From positions 5,605,001 through 5,669,000 of the forward strand of contig NZ_CP071793.1 in the NCBI RefSeq assembly GCF_017498545.1: DNA of 64,000 bases, read 5' to 3'. This DNA comes from Sulfidibacter corallicola (lineage in GTDB: Bacteria; Acidobacteriota; Holophagae; Acanthopleuribacterales; Acanthopleuribacteraceae). The position numbers and the translations under genes are program-made. Shown in pieces: positions 10,416 to 19,007 of this stretch; within the stretch, counting starts at the first letter, position 1; each line of letters opens with the position of its first letter. The notes under the pieces are model-generated. The model was given only the letters and a program-made list of their open reading frames with translations. It was not told where the DNA came from and did no database searches.

Positions 10416-10714
10416 TTTCTCCCTGTAAATGTCCAAGTCTCAAATGCGCCTTGTTGAGGACGCGCATTCTGCAGGGGTGTAGGTGTATAGTAGTCACCAT
10501 GCTACCACCTTCCTTTGTTGCCTTCCAGAGGTAGCTCATGAATAATGTTCCTTTCCTGAGAAACGGATTTAGTAAATATTCGATTCTCCAAAAGAATCTT
10601 TCAGTTTTCACTTTAAAGCTACAGATCTCTCCGATGGTCAAGAAGGTCTTTTAAGCAACTCGTGGCTAGTCAAAAGCTCGGGACCTGATTTCCAGGGCAA
10701 ATCTGGCGCTCCCC

Positions 10715-10755
10715 TGACCCGATTTCCGGTTCTCTCCTGTAGTTAGTCTCCAACC
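10715..10755 (+). promoter_or_regulatory. Phage bipartite promoter element, copy 1
   Basis: TGACCCGATT (10715-10724), 12 bp, CTGTAGTTAGT (10737-10747), then CTCCAACC. The -10-like box ends 48 bp before the TTG start of the first recombinase-module gene. The CTCC after the box can pair with GGAG of that gene's ribosome site. Confidence 0.75.
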
Positions 10756-10795
10756 GCGATAAATACGCGGGCAACCAAAACCACCGGAGGCTTCC

Positions 10796-11059
10796 TTGCA
10801 GCACCATCCCAGCGAGATGTCCCCAGACCAAATCCGGGCAGAGGTCGGCGATATCCTCATTCGTGGCTATTTGCGAAGTCACCTCGGCGAGAGCCTTACC
10901 CAATCGGGCGAACAGCCAGAATTCCGTACAGGGCTCCAGAAACCCGTTAACGATATCAGGGAAGTGAAACGAGAACCGCTTCGTAATCCCCAGAAAAGAC
11001 TTGCTGGCAGCGCAAAAAAAGAGCTCCATAGAGACGCTCCTTTTGGACAAAAACAATAA
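10796..11059 (+). CDS. Small protein of the recombinase module
   Basis: An 87-residue hydrophilic protein with the run SPDQIRAEVGDILIRGYLRSHL near the N-terminus. From memory, short proteins with a similar helix often precede DUF2924 and large serine recombinase genes. The TTG start at 10796 lies seven bases after GGAGG and 48 bp after promoter copy 1. DUF2924 follows after 12 bp, so the genes form one operon. Function is unknown. Confidence 0.6.
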   Translation: MQHHPSEMSPDQIRAEVGDILIRGYLRSHLGESLTQSGEQPEFRTGLQKPVNDIREVKREPLRNPQKRLAGSAKKELHRDAPFGQKQ

Positions 11060-11071
11060 AGAGAGCTGTTT

Positions 11072-11578
11072 ATGTATTCTGAAGTAGAGAAAAAAATCAA
11101 GGCCCTCGACCGCATGAACGGCCTTGAGCTTCGTGCTGCCTACATCGAGGTGTTCAACGAGCGTCCCCATTCCCACCGGCACCAGTGGCTGAAACGTCGA
11201 ATTGCTTGGGGCATTCAGGCGAAAGCTGAAGGTGGTTGGTCCGAACGCTTCATTGCCGAGGCCCAAAAAGCGGATCTCACCGAATTGAGGGTGATGGCGC
11301 CTGGTTCTTCCCCAATCAAAAGGAAGAAACAAACGGAGCCCAAGACCGGCGAGGATTCGGCGCTGGACGACACGGGGCGGGACCCCCGAATCCCCAAACC
11401 CGGCACGGTCCTGGAGCGGGAGTTCAAGGGCCGCCAAGTTCGCATCACCATCAAGCGCTCAGGCTTCGAGTGGGACGGCAAGGTCTACGCGAGTTTCAGC
11501 GCAGCCGTCAAAGCCGCGACCGGCGCCAGTTACTCACCCTATGTCTTCTTTAAGCTGGGGGCCAAACCAAAGTCCTGA
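11072..11578 (+). CDS. DUF2924 family protein
   Basis: A 168-residue protein with the DUF2924 layout: an N-terminal helical part with ELRAAYIEVFNE and HRHQWLKRRIAWGIQ, a variable linker, and a C-terminal module with PKPGTVLEREFKGRQVRI, the hydrophobic FEWDGKVYASFSAAVKAATG and YSPYVFFKL. This family commonly sits next to phage-type serine recombinases and is thought to act with them, though its biochemical role is unknown. It is 17 bp upstream of the serine recombinase and clearly part of the same operon. Confidence 0.85.
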   Translation: MYSEVEKKIKALDRMNGLELRAAYIEVFNERPHSHRHQWLKRRIAWGIQAKAEGGWSERFIAEAQKADLTELRVMAPGSSPIKRKKQTEPKTGEDSALDDTGRDPRIPKPGTVLEREFKGRQVRITIKRSGFEWDGKVYASFSAAVKAATGASYSPYVFFKLGAKPKS

Positions 11579-11595
11579 CCGGAGGCAACGATCGC

Positions 11596-13155
11596 GTGAG
11601 AATGAAAGTCAATTCGAATACCAAGCCAGAGGGGGCCAAACCCGTGCTGGTGGCAGTTTATACCCGCAAGTCCACCGCGAAGGGCTTGAATGTTGAAGAC
11701 AACACGCTTCAATTTCAGCGGGAGGCCTGTGAAGACTTCATCAAGGCCAAGCGCGGTATCGGCTGGGAAGTCTATCCAGAATATTACGACGACGGGGGGT
11801 TCACCGGCGCAAATACCGATCGACCGGCACTGCAACGATTGCTTGCAGATGCGAAGGTTGGGAAGTTCGACGCGATCGCTGTGTACAAAGTCGACCGGAT
11901 TAGTCGGAGCGTCGGCGACCTTGTGTCCATGGTCGAAGAGTTTCAAAGGCTCAACATTGACTTTGTCAGCGTCTCGCAAAGCTTTGATACCTCGAATTCG
12001 ATGGGACGCTTGATCTTGAATATCCTAGCCTCGTTCGGCCAATTCGAGCGAGAGACCATCGTGGAGCGAATCCGGGACAAGAGGGACGCCGCCCGGCGAA
12101 AAGGAAAGTTCCTCGGTGGCCCTCCGCCTTTGGGCTACGACATACATCCTGAAGGAAAACGGCTTGTCGTGAATGAAGAGGAGGCCGCCACCGTTTGTGA
12201 AGTCTTCCAGCTCTACCTGGAGCGCCAATCCATATTGGAGGTCATGGAAGAGTTGGCCGAACGAGGGGTTCGCACCAAGCGGCGGACCACTATTACAGGG
12301 CGGATCACGGGAGGCGTCCAACTCTCTCGTCCATATGTTTCCGGGATCCTTCGAAACCGGCTGTACCTTGGACAGGTCGCCTACAACGGGGAAGTCTTTG
12401 AAGGGGAGCACAAGGCAATCATCGACGAGCAAACTTTTGCCAAGGCCCAAGCACTGCTCTCCCAGAAGAACCCCCGCGATCGCAGGGCACGGTCGCGCAA
12501 GTCGTATGCACTCCTGCAGGGCCTCATCTATTGCCAGCATTCCGGCGAGCTGATGAGCCCGACCTACACGAAGCGGAACGGAAAGAAATACATTTACTAT
12601 CAGTGCTCACGGTACAACCGAAAGGGGGAGTGTGGTTGCAAGAAACGGCGGATCTCGGCCGCGATGATCGAGCAGGATGTCATCGGTGAACTGCGGCGGA
12701 TCGGCTCCGATTCCGAGTTCATCGAGTCCCTGATCACACCTGCGGAAGCCAAATATGAGGCTCAGGTTTTTGCGCTCCGAGAAAACGAGGCCAACCTCAA
12801 GGTTGAGCGGAAAAGACTCCATGCACGGCTTAGGTATTGCGAACGAAAACCTGAGAAAGCAGAAGAAGTCGAGACCATTCAAGAGGGGCTTGAGGATATC
12901 CGTCAGGGTCTGGATCAAATAAGAAACCAGCTTGAACGAATAGGCTTGTTGCCGTTTTCCGCCTCTGATTTCAGGGACGCACTCGCCCGTTTCAACCCAG
13001 CTTGGGATGCTCTCTCGTTTGGCGAACGACGTCGTATGGTTGAACTGTTGATAGATCGAATCGTGTTCGACGGCAACGAGGGAAAATTCGGAGCATTCGA
13101 GATCGTCGTGAGGAATAGTGGAATCGTCGCCTTGACGGAACAGCACGAGGTTTGA
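11596..13155 (+). CDS. Large serine recombinase (site-specific integrase)
   Basis: A 519-residue recombinase that probably integrates and excises the element. The N-terminal resolvase domain (about residues 18-170) has the catalytic serine in VAVYTRKST, the VYKVDRISR motif and the GQFERETIVERI helix. A recombinase domain follows with GGPPPLGYD and the SRPYVSGILRNRLYLGQV segment. A zinc ribbon has Cys in LIYCQHSG and YYQCSRYNRKGECGCKKR, then a coiled coil (about 390-440). GTG at 11596 follows GGAGG; ATG six bases later is an alternative. The downstream HTH gene starts one base after its stop codon. Confidence 0.95.
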   Translation: MRMKVNSNTKPEGAKPVLVAVYTRKSTAKGLNVEDNTLQFQREACEDFIKAKRGIGWEVYPEYYDDGGFTGANTDRPALQRLLADAKVGKFDAIAVYKVDRISRSVGDLVSMVEEFQRLNIDFVSVSQSFDTSNSMGRLILNILASFGQFERETIVERIRDKRDAARRKGKFLGGPPPLGYDIHPEGKRLVVNEEEAATVCEVFQLYLERQSILEVMEELAERGVRTKRRTTITGRITGGVQLSRPYVSGILRNRLYLGQVAYNGEVFEGEHKAIIDEQTFAKAQALLSQKNPRDRRARSRKSYALLQGLIYCQHSGELMSPTYTKRNGKKYIYYQCSRYNRKGECGCKKRRISAAMIEQDVIGELRRIGSDSEFIESLITPAEAKYEAQVFALRENEANLKVERKRLHARLRYCERKPEKAEEVETIQEGLEDIRQGLDQIRNQLERIGLLPFSASDFRDALARFNPAWDALSFGERRRMVELLIDRIVFDGNEGKFGAFEIVVRNSGIVALTEQHEV

Positions 13156-13156
13156 G

Positions 13157-13567
13157 GTGAAAAAGCAGCGGACCTTCACATTGCCGAAAAGAGATGTCGG
13201 CATTCATTCGGCTCCCCAGATACTGGGCCTTTGGGATCTAGAGCAAACTGTGCCAGCAGGTCGCGTCCCGCGAATTTCTCGATTGATGCGGTGTGCTTTT
13301 TTGATCGACCAAAAGATTCGAAATGGGGAATATGAAAACCAGGCAGACTTTGCGAGAAAACACCATCTTTCCAAGAATCGAGTAACGCAGATCTTAAACT
13401 TGCTACTGCTCGCTCCTGATATCGCGGAGGATATCATTGATCTCCCGTTGGTATATAAGGGGCCTGATCCCATCAATGAGCGATTGGTGAGGCCGCTGAC
13501 CCATGAACGCTTATGGTCGATGCAGCGAATAAAATGGGCAAATCTCAAAGTTAGAGCCAGGTTGTAA
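13157..13567 (+). CDS. Small HTH protein coupled to the serine recombinase
   Basis: A 136-residue protein whose central part (about residues 65-95, YENQADFARKHHLSKNRVTQILNLL) is a clear ParB/KorB-like helix-turn-helix. The remainder shows DIIDLPLV and a basic C-terminus. The GTG start follows the recombinase stop by one base, indicating translational coupling. Such small HTH partners are frequent after large serine recombinases and may act as directionality or regulatory factors; that role is inference here. Confidence 0.75.
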   Translation: MKKQRTFTLPKRDVGIHSAPQILGLWDLEQTVPAGRVPRISRLMRCAFLIDQKIRNGEYENQADFARKHHLSKNRVTQILNLLLLAPDIAEDIIDLPLVYKGPDPINERLVRPLTHERLWSMQRIKWANLKVRARL

Positions 13568-13875
13568 TTTTTTGAATAGGGCGTGGTTTGTCCTGCTGAC
13601 GGACACTTTTGAGGGGCGGGAGAAAATAGAAGGTTGCTGCTTTTTTCTAACTAGCTGGAACCAGGGTGATTAACCTTCTCGTAAAAAGTCTGAAAAAACA
13701 GAACGGGGTGTTGACTAACGTGCCTGGTTTGTCGTCAAATACACGAACTTTCGATGTCTTCGTGCTGACTATCACACCTGTCTCAATATAGTCTATGAGC
13801 GTTCTTTATGGGTGGTGGTCATTCGTTGCGACTTCGAAAACCCTAATCTTTTCGAATTTCTCAGGAGAATAGCGA
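13568..13875. other. Intergenic region without recognised gene
   Basis: About 300 bp separating the recombinase operon from a short unknown gene. I see no copy of the bipartite promoter and no strong hairpin terminator. It may hold a host-type promoter or the element attachment site. Confidence 0.4.
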
Positions 13876-14196
13876 ATGACCTATTCCACGGTACGCCAAT
13901 TGTCCGCCCTCCGTCAGTTGCTCTACAAGAAAGTGACCTGTGAGCTTCTCTTCGGTGAAATCAAGGACTTGTACGTGACGAACGGCGAACCACTGCTCGA
14001 TCCTCCGCCGACAATCATCAAGAAATCCAGATATCCCGTGCGAAACAACCCACCGAAACCTTTTAATCCCGAGGCAACCCTTAGCCAGAGCTGGATCGAT
14101 TTTTTTGTCGAGTTGGACGAAATCAAAAACGGATGGATTGATCAAATCAAAATCACCAACGGTGAGCCCAGAGAGCTGGAACACGAAAAAGCCTAA
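13876..14196 (+). CDS. Unknown small phage protein
   Basis: A 106-residue protein with no family that I recognise. It starts at an ATG seven bases after CAGGAG. The C-terminal half (SWIDFFVELDEIKNGWIDQIKI) is likely helical. It lies between the recombinase operon and the sigma-like gene, on the same strand, without its own copy of the bipartite promoter. Confidence 0.55.
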   Translation: MTYSTVRQLSALRQLLYKKVTCELLFGEIKDLYVTNGEPLLDPPPTIIKKSRYPVRNNPPKPFNPEATLSQSWIDFFVELDEIKNGWIDQIKITNGEPRELEHEKA

Positions 14197-14293
14197 GTGA
14201 TTTGATTCACCCATTCGAATGACACGTAAACGAAAATCGCCTCGCCTGGCTGGCAGGCTTCCAGCCACCGAAGAGGATTATTTTCACATTTTG

Positions 14294-14334
14294 TGACGCG
14301 GTTCCCCTTCGCTTTCTGTAGTTAGTGCATGAAC
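14294..14334 (+). promoter_or_regulatory. Phage bipartite promoter element, copy 2 (sigma-like gene)
   Basis: TGACGCGGTT (14294-14303), 12 bp, CTGTAGTTAGT (14316-14326). The downstream CYYCAACC is replaced by GCATGAAC, the most divergent of the set. It leads into a 315-bp leader before the sigma-like gene, so that gene is probably autoregulated. Confidence 0.7.
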
Positions 14335-14641
14335 GAAGGAACCTGGCGTCCCACCTGCCCTTCGACGTCATCGATGAGGCTCACTCGGACGCCCCCTTTT
14401 TCGTTTACCCGCCCCATTCCAAAGCGCTTATCCAACAAGAGGCACGCCTGACCTGCGGTCCAAAGTAAGCGTGTGGCCACCAAAATACAACCCATTCTGA
14501 ACATCGACTGACCGGAACAAGCGGAGGTCGTTGTGGGTACTGCTACCGCAGTATCGCAACGGCCTCCGTGTGTCTGCAGGGCCGGTCTGCGATTCGGTAC
14601 CCGCAACGGCCTTCCTCTGCCCCGGCAGAGGGAGAGCCTTT

Positions 14642-15220
14642 TTGAAACATCAAGAGATTCGTGAATTGTTCGGCAAGTACCTCGCAGGCTACATCAAGTA
14701 CAAAGCAGCCCATGTGATTGAAACCCTTGGCCTGCCTCGACATCACGTCGAGGATCTCGAACAGGAATTGATCATCCATCTTTGGGGAAAACAGCCCGAT
14801 TGGAACCAAACCCTCGGGACCTGGAACTCCTTCGGCAAAATGGTGGTGGACCAGCGCGCCCGTAATTTCATCGACGAATGCACTGCGCAGAAACGGGATT
14901 GTCGGAAAACGTGTTCCATGAATGATCCTATCCCGCTAAACGGGGTCAATGAGAGCCCTCTTTTCAGTCAGCACCAGAACCAAACGCGCTTCAAGGCACC
15001 ATCAACCACTGAAGCGACTCATTTCAGAGTGGATTTAGAGCGATTCCTCCAGCGGCTCCCCGAAGGGCTGGCTGCTGTGGCGCTCGCCTTTCAAATGATG
15101 AGCGCTCCCGAGGTAGCTCGGGCCTTTGGCGTTTCTGAGTCGACCGCAAAACGCTACAAGAAAAACCTCCGGCAGCGATTGGCCAGAAGCGGTTTCCAAG
15201 ATTATTTCAGGTTTGCCTGA
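14642..15220 (+). CDS. Sigma-70-family-like factor, putative phage sigma
   Basis: A 192-residue protein with a two-domain ECF-like plan. Residues about 10-85 resemble sigma region 2: LGLPRHHVEDLEQELIIHLW, then a W-rich stretch and FGKMVVDQRARNFIDE. Residues about 140-185 form a region-4 HTH with LQRLPEGLAAVALAFQ and APEVARAFGVSESTAKRYKKNL. The linker is variable. TTG at 14642 follows GAGGGAGAG by seven bases; another TTG at 14531 with GGAGG would add 37 residues. It lies downstream of promoter copy 2 and directly upstream of three tandem copies, so it is the best candidate to read the repeated element. Promoter recognition is inferred. Confidence 0.75.
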   Translation: MKHQEIRELFGKYLAGYIKYKAAHVIETLGLPRHHVEDLEQELIIHLWGKQPDWNQTLGTWNSFGKMVVDQRARNFIDECTAQKRDCRKTCSMNDPIPLNGVNESPLFSQHQNQTRFKAPSTTEATHFRVDLERFLQRLPEGLAAVALAFQMMSAPEVARAFGVSESTAKRYKKNLRQRLARSGFQDYFRFA

Positions 15221-15258
15221 GCCGATTTGCCAACCGCGCCTGTAGTTAGTCCTCAACC
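15218..15258 (+). promoter_or_regulatory. Phage bipartite promoter element, copy 3
   Basis: TGAGCCGATT (15218-15227) overlaps the stop codon of the sigma-like gene; after 12 bp comes CTGTAGTTAGT (15240-15250) and CCTCAACC. CCTC can pair with GAGG at 15263-15266. Confidence 0.75.
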
Positions 15259-15312
15259 CAACGAGGGCGGAAGGCCCGAAAAAGACGGGTCGCGATCGAC
15301 AGCCAAGATGGA

Positions 15313-15353
15313 TGATCCGTTTCTCTCCTGCTTCCGGTATTTAGTCTCCAACA
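15313..15353 (+). promoter_or_regulatory. Phage bipartite promoter element, copy 4
   Basis: TGATCCGTTT (15313-15322), 12 bp, CGGTATTTAGT (15335-15345), then CTCCAACA. Less conserved in the -10-like box. A hairpin (CCCCGAAGGG with CCCTCGGGG) lies just downstream. Confidence 0.65.
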
Positions 15354-15427
15354 CGCCCCGAAGGGTTTCAGCTCCCTCGGGGTCAAAACGGGACACCAAG
15401 CTCGATCCTAAAAAAAATAAAAAATCC

Positions 15428-15468
15428 TGACCGGATTCGCCGCTGGTTTCTGTATTTAGCCCCTACCC
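15428..15468 (+). promoter_or_regulatory. Phage bipartite promoter element, copy 5
   Basis: TGACCGGATT (15428-15437), 12 bp, CTGTATTTAGC (15450-15460), then CCCCTACC. It is the last of three tandem copies, and its -10-like box ends 38 bp before the first gene of the recombination-replication operon. Confidence 0.7.
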
Positions 15469-15498
15469 ATGCCGACCACCTCCCGAAAGGACCCACCC

Positions 15499-15849
15499 AT
15501 GCCCAAGCTCATCTACAAATACGAGTTCAAAGACCACGTGTCCATGGACGCCGTCGAAAGCGACCTGGCGCTTGCCCTGATCTCGGCCGAGGCCTTGTTT
15601 GGCCAGTCCCGCGTGCTCCTCGAATGCGATCTGGCCGCCGACTTCAAGAGGCGGACCCTGGTGATCCAGGCCGGGAACCAGGTCGGCCAAACCGTGAACA
15701 CGTTGTTCGTCGGCCTGGTCCATCGTTTCCTCGGCCAAGATGCCTTCTCGCTTTCCCGCATTCACCCCTGCCCCAGCCAGCCACCTCGACACCCGCGCAA
15801 CCGGAAGAAACGCAGACGCAAAAAGTCTGCGGCCGAGGCTGCATCATGA
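15499..15849 (+). CDS. Conserved small phage protein of unknown function
   Basis: A 116-residue protein starting MPKLIYKYEFKD, with an alpha/beta character and a strongly basic tail (RNRKKRRRKK). From memory, short proteins of this type (YEF-D...AES-L-LAL...LFG-SRVLLEC) recur in early regions of many temperate phages, without known function. The ATG at 15499 is 38 bp after promoter copy 5. Its stop overlaps the start of the nuclease gene as ATGA, so the two are translationally coupled. Confidence 0.6.
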   Translation: MPKLIYKYEFKDHVSMDAVESDLALALISAEALFGQSRVLLECDLAADFKRRTLVIQAGNQVGQTVNTLFVGLVHRFLGQDAFSLSRIHPCPSQPPRHPRNRKKRRRKKSAAEAAS

Positions 15850-16862
15850 AACCGAAGACGCTGATCACCTATTCCCAGCTCGCCACCTTCCTGAGCTGCC
15901 GCCAGAAAATGCGCTGGCGTTACATCGAAGAGCTGGTGCCGCTGGAACGGGCACAGGCCCTTTCGTTCGGTTCGCTGATCCACGACTGCTTGGAGTCCTG
16001 GCACAGCCAACAGGACCTGCCGGCAGTGCTGGATCACATCGATCGGATCTATTCCGATCGAGCCACCGACGAGAAACAACGCGCCGACTGGCATCTCGCG
16101 ACCGCCATGATGAAGGGCTACGTCAAACGCTACCCCACCGAGGATTTCGAAATCATGGCGCTCGAGAAAAAGTTCGAGGGCCCGATCGTGAATCCGAAGT
16201 CGGGCCGCGTGTCCCGGTCCTTCCGGTTCGCGGGTAAGGTCGACGGGATCGTGAAGCGGGGCGACGACCACTTCCTGCTGGAGACCAAGACGGCCTCGCA
16301 AGTGGACGCCGCCTACTTGGAACGGCTGTGGCGAGATTTTCAGATCTCGATCTATTCCCTATACGCCCGGCGCGTTTGGGGCCTCGAGATCAAAGGTGTC
16401 ATCTACAACGTCTTGTGCAAGGCGCGCCTCCAGCAAAGCCGGGGCGAAACCGAGGCCGAGTTCGAAGCCCGCCGCGCAGCGCTGATCGCGAAATCGAAAA
16501 CTGGTCGGTCCTCCGCGAAGCGACGGCTGCCGGAATCCGACGAAGCCTTCAAAGACCGGCTTGCTGCCAAATACGACGAGCCCGGCATGTTCGTCCGCGA
16601 GGAGGTCCTGTTCACCCAAGGTGACCTGCAGCAGGTCGCCGGGGAAATCTGGGACCTGACTCAGGCCCTGCTCGAAGCCCGCCGAGCAAACGCCTATTTG
16701 CCGAACCGAGGCGCCTGCTACCAGTACGGCCGCGCGTGCGCCTACCTGCCGTTGTGCCAGTCGCCCGACAACGAACACCTCATCCCCACCTTCTACGAAC
16801 GTCAACCCCCGCATTCGGAGCTGGCCGAGGAACCGGCCGCAGCCGAAGCGCCCATCTTTTGA
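15846..16862 (+). CDS. RecB/Cas4-like PD-(D/E)XK exonuclease
   Basis: A 338-residue nuclease of the PDDEXK_1 type. The N-terminus has YSQLATFLSCRQKMRWRYIEEL, which holds the first cysteine of the family, and FGSLIHDCLE with the conserved histidine. The catalytic core is FAGKVDGIVKRGDDHFLLETKTAS, giving the D and E-x-K residues. Near the C-terminus YLPNRGACYQYGRACAYLPLC supplies the further cysteines typical of an iron-sulfur cluster. It probably resects DNA ends for phage recombination together with the downstream Sak4-like ATPase. Confidence 0.88.
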   Translation: MKPKTLITYSQLATFLSCRQKMRWRYIEELVPLERAQALSFGSLIHDCLESWHSQQDLPAVLDHIDRIYSDRATDEKQRADWHLATAMMKGYVKRYPTEDFEIMALEKKFEGPIVNPKSGRVSRSFRFAGKVDGIVKRGDDHFLLETKTASQVDAAYLERLWRDFQISIYSLYARRVWGLEIKGVIYNVLCKARLQQSRGETEAEFEARRAALIAKSKTGRSSAKRRLPESDEAFKDRLAAKYDEPGMFVREEVLFTQGDLQQVAGEIWDLTQALLEARRANAYLPNRGACYQYGRACAYLPLCQSPDNEHLIPTFYERQPPHSELAEEPAAAEAPIF

Positions 16863-16891
16863 CCCATACATATAAATAAGGAGACCCCTGC

Positions 16892-17608
16892 GTGAAACTC
16901 CCCACCGAAAAGCAACCCAAGAACCAATCACTCATTTCCCAAACCGTCCTGTTGTACGGCCCAAACAAAATCGGCAAAACCGAGCTGTGCGCCCAGATTC
17001 CCGACACGCTGTTCCTCGCTACCGAAGCGGGCCACAACCATGTCGAGGCATTCGTCCAACCGATCAAGAACTGGGAGGATTTCCTTAAGGCGTGTGCCGA
17101 GATTGCGAAGATGGACCATTCCTTCAAGGTCATCTGCATCGACACGGTCACAAACCTGCTGTGCTTCTGCACGGACCATGTGTGCGCGCAGCACGGCATC
17201 CAGCACGAAAGCGACATGGGCTACGGCAAAGGTTATGCGTTGGTGCGCAACGAGTTCATCCGTGCCCTGACCAAGTTGAGCATGCTCCCGGTCGGCCTTT
17301 GGATGACCGCGCACAGCACCGAGAAGGCCATCGAAACCCGAACCGGCACGCGAACGCGGATCGTGCCGAACCTCCCGGAGAAGATGGGACAGTTCATTCT
17401 CGACTTGGCCGACATCGTGGCGCTGTGCTCGGTAGATCGAAATGAGAAGGGACTAAACCAGGCCGAACGGGTGATCTACACCAAGCCAAGTCCGGACTAC
17501 GTCGCCGGTGACCGTTCAGGTCGGCTGGAGGCCAAGCTGCCCATGACCTACGCGGCTCTGGCCAAAGCCTTCGAGGCCACCACCCCCGAACCCCAAACCC
17601 AAGCCTAA
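16892..17608 (+). CDS. Sak4-like RecA-fold ATPase (phage recombination)
   Basis: A 238-residue P-loop ATPase. Walker A is LLYGPNKIGKTEL (about residues 22-34), followed by the Walker B strand FKVICIDTVTNLL and WMTAHSTEKAIETRTGTRTR. This is the usual layout of phage ATP-binding proteins of the Sak4/AAA_24 type, which anneal or pair single strands together with a phage SSB. GTG at 16892 follows AAGGAG. The neighbours are a RecB-like nuclease and a DUF669 SSB-like protein, which supports a recombination role. Confidence 0.85.
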   Translation: MKLPTEKQPKNQSLISQTVLLYGPNKIGKTELCAQIPDTLFLATEAGHNHVEAFVQPIKNWEDFLKACAEIAKMDHSFKVICIDTVTNLLCFCTDHVCAQHGIQHESDMGYGKGYALVRNEFIRALTKLSMLPVGLWMTAHSTEKAIETRTGTRTRIVPNLPEKMGQFILDLADIVALCSVDRNEKGLNQAERVIYTKPSPDYVAGDRSGRLEAKLPMTYAALAKAFEATTPEPQTQA

Positions 17609-17685
17609 CCATTGAAACTCGGCAAGGCATGACATGGCTGCGGCTCCCGCTTGGCTAGGCAAGGACACTCAGGAGAACCAGAATA

Positions 17686-18252
17686 ATGCGACACATTCAC
17701 ACAACCATCACAGGCATTACGCCCTTACTTATCAACCGATGTTCCGAGGAGACCTACGGCGGCGGACACGCGAGCGGTTCACGCCGGGCTCCGGCCGACG
17801 AAGCGGAAGCCCGGCTCTACACCGATGAAGCCGGATTCCCGGTGATTCCGCAGCCGAACCTGCTGCGCTGCATCCTCGATGCCGAGAGACTCATCCAACC
17901 CGTTCGCGATCTCCGCACAGCCGCAATCAAGGAAGACAGCTTGGTTGCCAACGGCCTCGATATCGAGGGCTACGAGATGCGGATCCAAAGCGACTGCGGC
18001 TGGGCAGTCGACGAACGGACCATTCGCATCCCGTCCACCGGAAAGCGCGTGCTGCGGTACTGGCCGATTTTCCGCGACTGGGCACTATCCTTTGAGATGA
18101 CCCTGGACACCGACTTCCTCACGGTTGCTTCACTTCGGAAACTGGTGGACATCGCCGGGAGGCGAATTGGCCTGGGTGATTTCCGGCCCGACCGCCGAGG
18201 CCCGTTCGGCAAGTTCCGGGTGACCCAGTGGCAGGTCGAGAGTGCAGCCTGA
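17686..18252 (+). CDS. Conserved phage protein, possible RAMP-like fold
   Basis: A 188-residue protein beginning MRHIHTTITGITPLLINR and ending in RRIGLGDFRPDRRGPFGKFRVTQWQ. The opening strand and the final GLGDFRP...GPFGKF pattern recur, from memory, in phage proteins beside Sak4-type ATPases. The opening is reminiscent of the ferredoxin-like start of RAMP proteins, but this is weak. Function is unknown; position suggests a DNA-metabolism accessory. ATG at 17686 follows AGGAGAACC. Confidence 0.6.
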   Translation: MRHIHTTITGITPLLINRCSEETYGGGHASGSRRAPADEAEARLYTDEAGFPVIPQPNLLRCILDAERLIQPVRDLRTAAIKEDSLVANGLDIEGYEMRIQSDCGWAVDERTIRIPSTGKRVLRYWPIFRDWALSFEMTLDTDFLTVASLRKLVDIAGRRIGLGDFRPDRRGPFGKFRVTQWQVESAA

Positions 18253-18558
18253 AATCCTGACCCGATCACTCATCCACCAGCATGCTTTCAAAGAGGAGGC
18301 GGATCGATCGAAACCCGTTTTGACCCATAGCGCAGGGACCGCCCTCGGTCGCCTACCCGCCAAGCTTCCCGCGAATCTTCAAGCCATCACCAACGCATTC
18401 GTGGGAACCGACAACACCTAGCGCAATCGAGTTAACCAGCTCGTTTTAAACCACAAACCACAACACCATTGGCTTGGATTCCCAGGTGCCTGGATGACCG
18501 ACATCCCGGCGCCCTGGCACCGCTGTGCCCGAATCCAGAGCCGCTAGGAGAAACAACC
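18253..18558. other. Intergenic gap inside the early operon
   Basis: About 300 bp without a credible gene. It contains TGACCCGATC, a good match to the first half of the phage promoter, but no -10-like partner at the fixed distance. A short stem (CGAG...CTCG) followed by TTTT occurs near 18428-18445 and could be a weak terminator. Confidence 0.4.
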
Positions 18559-19005
18559 ATGAGTGATTTCGAACAAATCGACCTGGCCGAACTTGACAAC
18601 AAGTTCGAATCCGAGGAAGCCAGCGAAACAAATCACACACCTGTGCCCGACGGCAAGTATCAGGTGAATGTGGACAAAATCGAACTGACCAGATCCAAAT
18701 CCGGCAATCCGATGCTCAAGTGGACGTTGCGGATCATCGGACCCACCCAGCGCAAACGGCTGCTTTGGAAGAACAGCGTGATCACCGAGGCCAGCATCAA
18801 GTGGCTGAAAAGAGACCTGATCATTGCCGGATTGGTCCTGGCTAAATTGTCGGATTTGGAACATCGGCTTCATGAGTTGCTGGACATCCAACTGGAGGTC
18901 AAAAAGGTCACCAAGAACGACTACGAAAACATCTACCTGCAGCGACTGATCGAAATCGATGACCCCGACGCGCAGGCCAGCACCCAAGACAGTGTGCCCT
19001 TCTGA
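18559..19005 (+). CDS. DUF669-family single-strand-binding-like protein
   Basis: A 148-residue protein of the DUF669 type. It has VPDGKYQVNVDKIELTRSKSGNPMLKWTLRI, the conserved phage signature, followed by a beta-rich region. The C-terminus ends DSVPF after an acidic, Q/S-rich stretch, much like the DDIPF tip through which SSB recruits partners. It likely coats single strands for the Sak4-like ATPase, ERCC4 nuclease and helicase nearby. ATG at 18559 follows AGGAGAAAC. Confidence 0.8.
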   Translation: MSDFEQIDLAELDNKFESEEASETNHTPVPDGKYQVNVDKIELTRSKSGNPMLKWTLRIIGPTQRKRLLWKNSVITEASIKWLKRDLIIAGLVLAKLSDLEHRLHELLDIQLEVKKVTKNDYENIYLQRLIEIDDPDAQASTQDSVPF

Positions 19006-19007
19006 CC

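Noticed and set aside
18262..18300. Twelfth promoter copy inside the early operon
   Set aside because: TGACCCGATC is present, but nothing resembling CTGTAGTTAGT follows at 12 bp.
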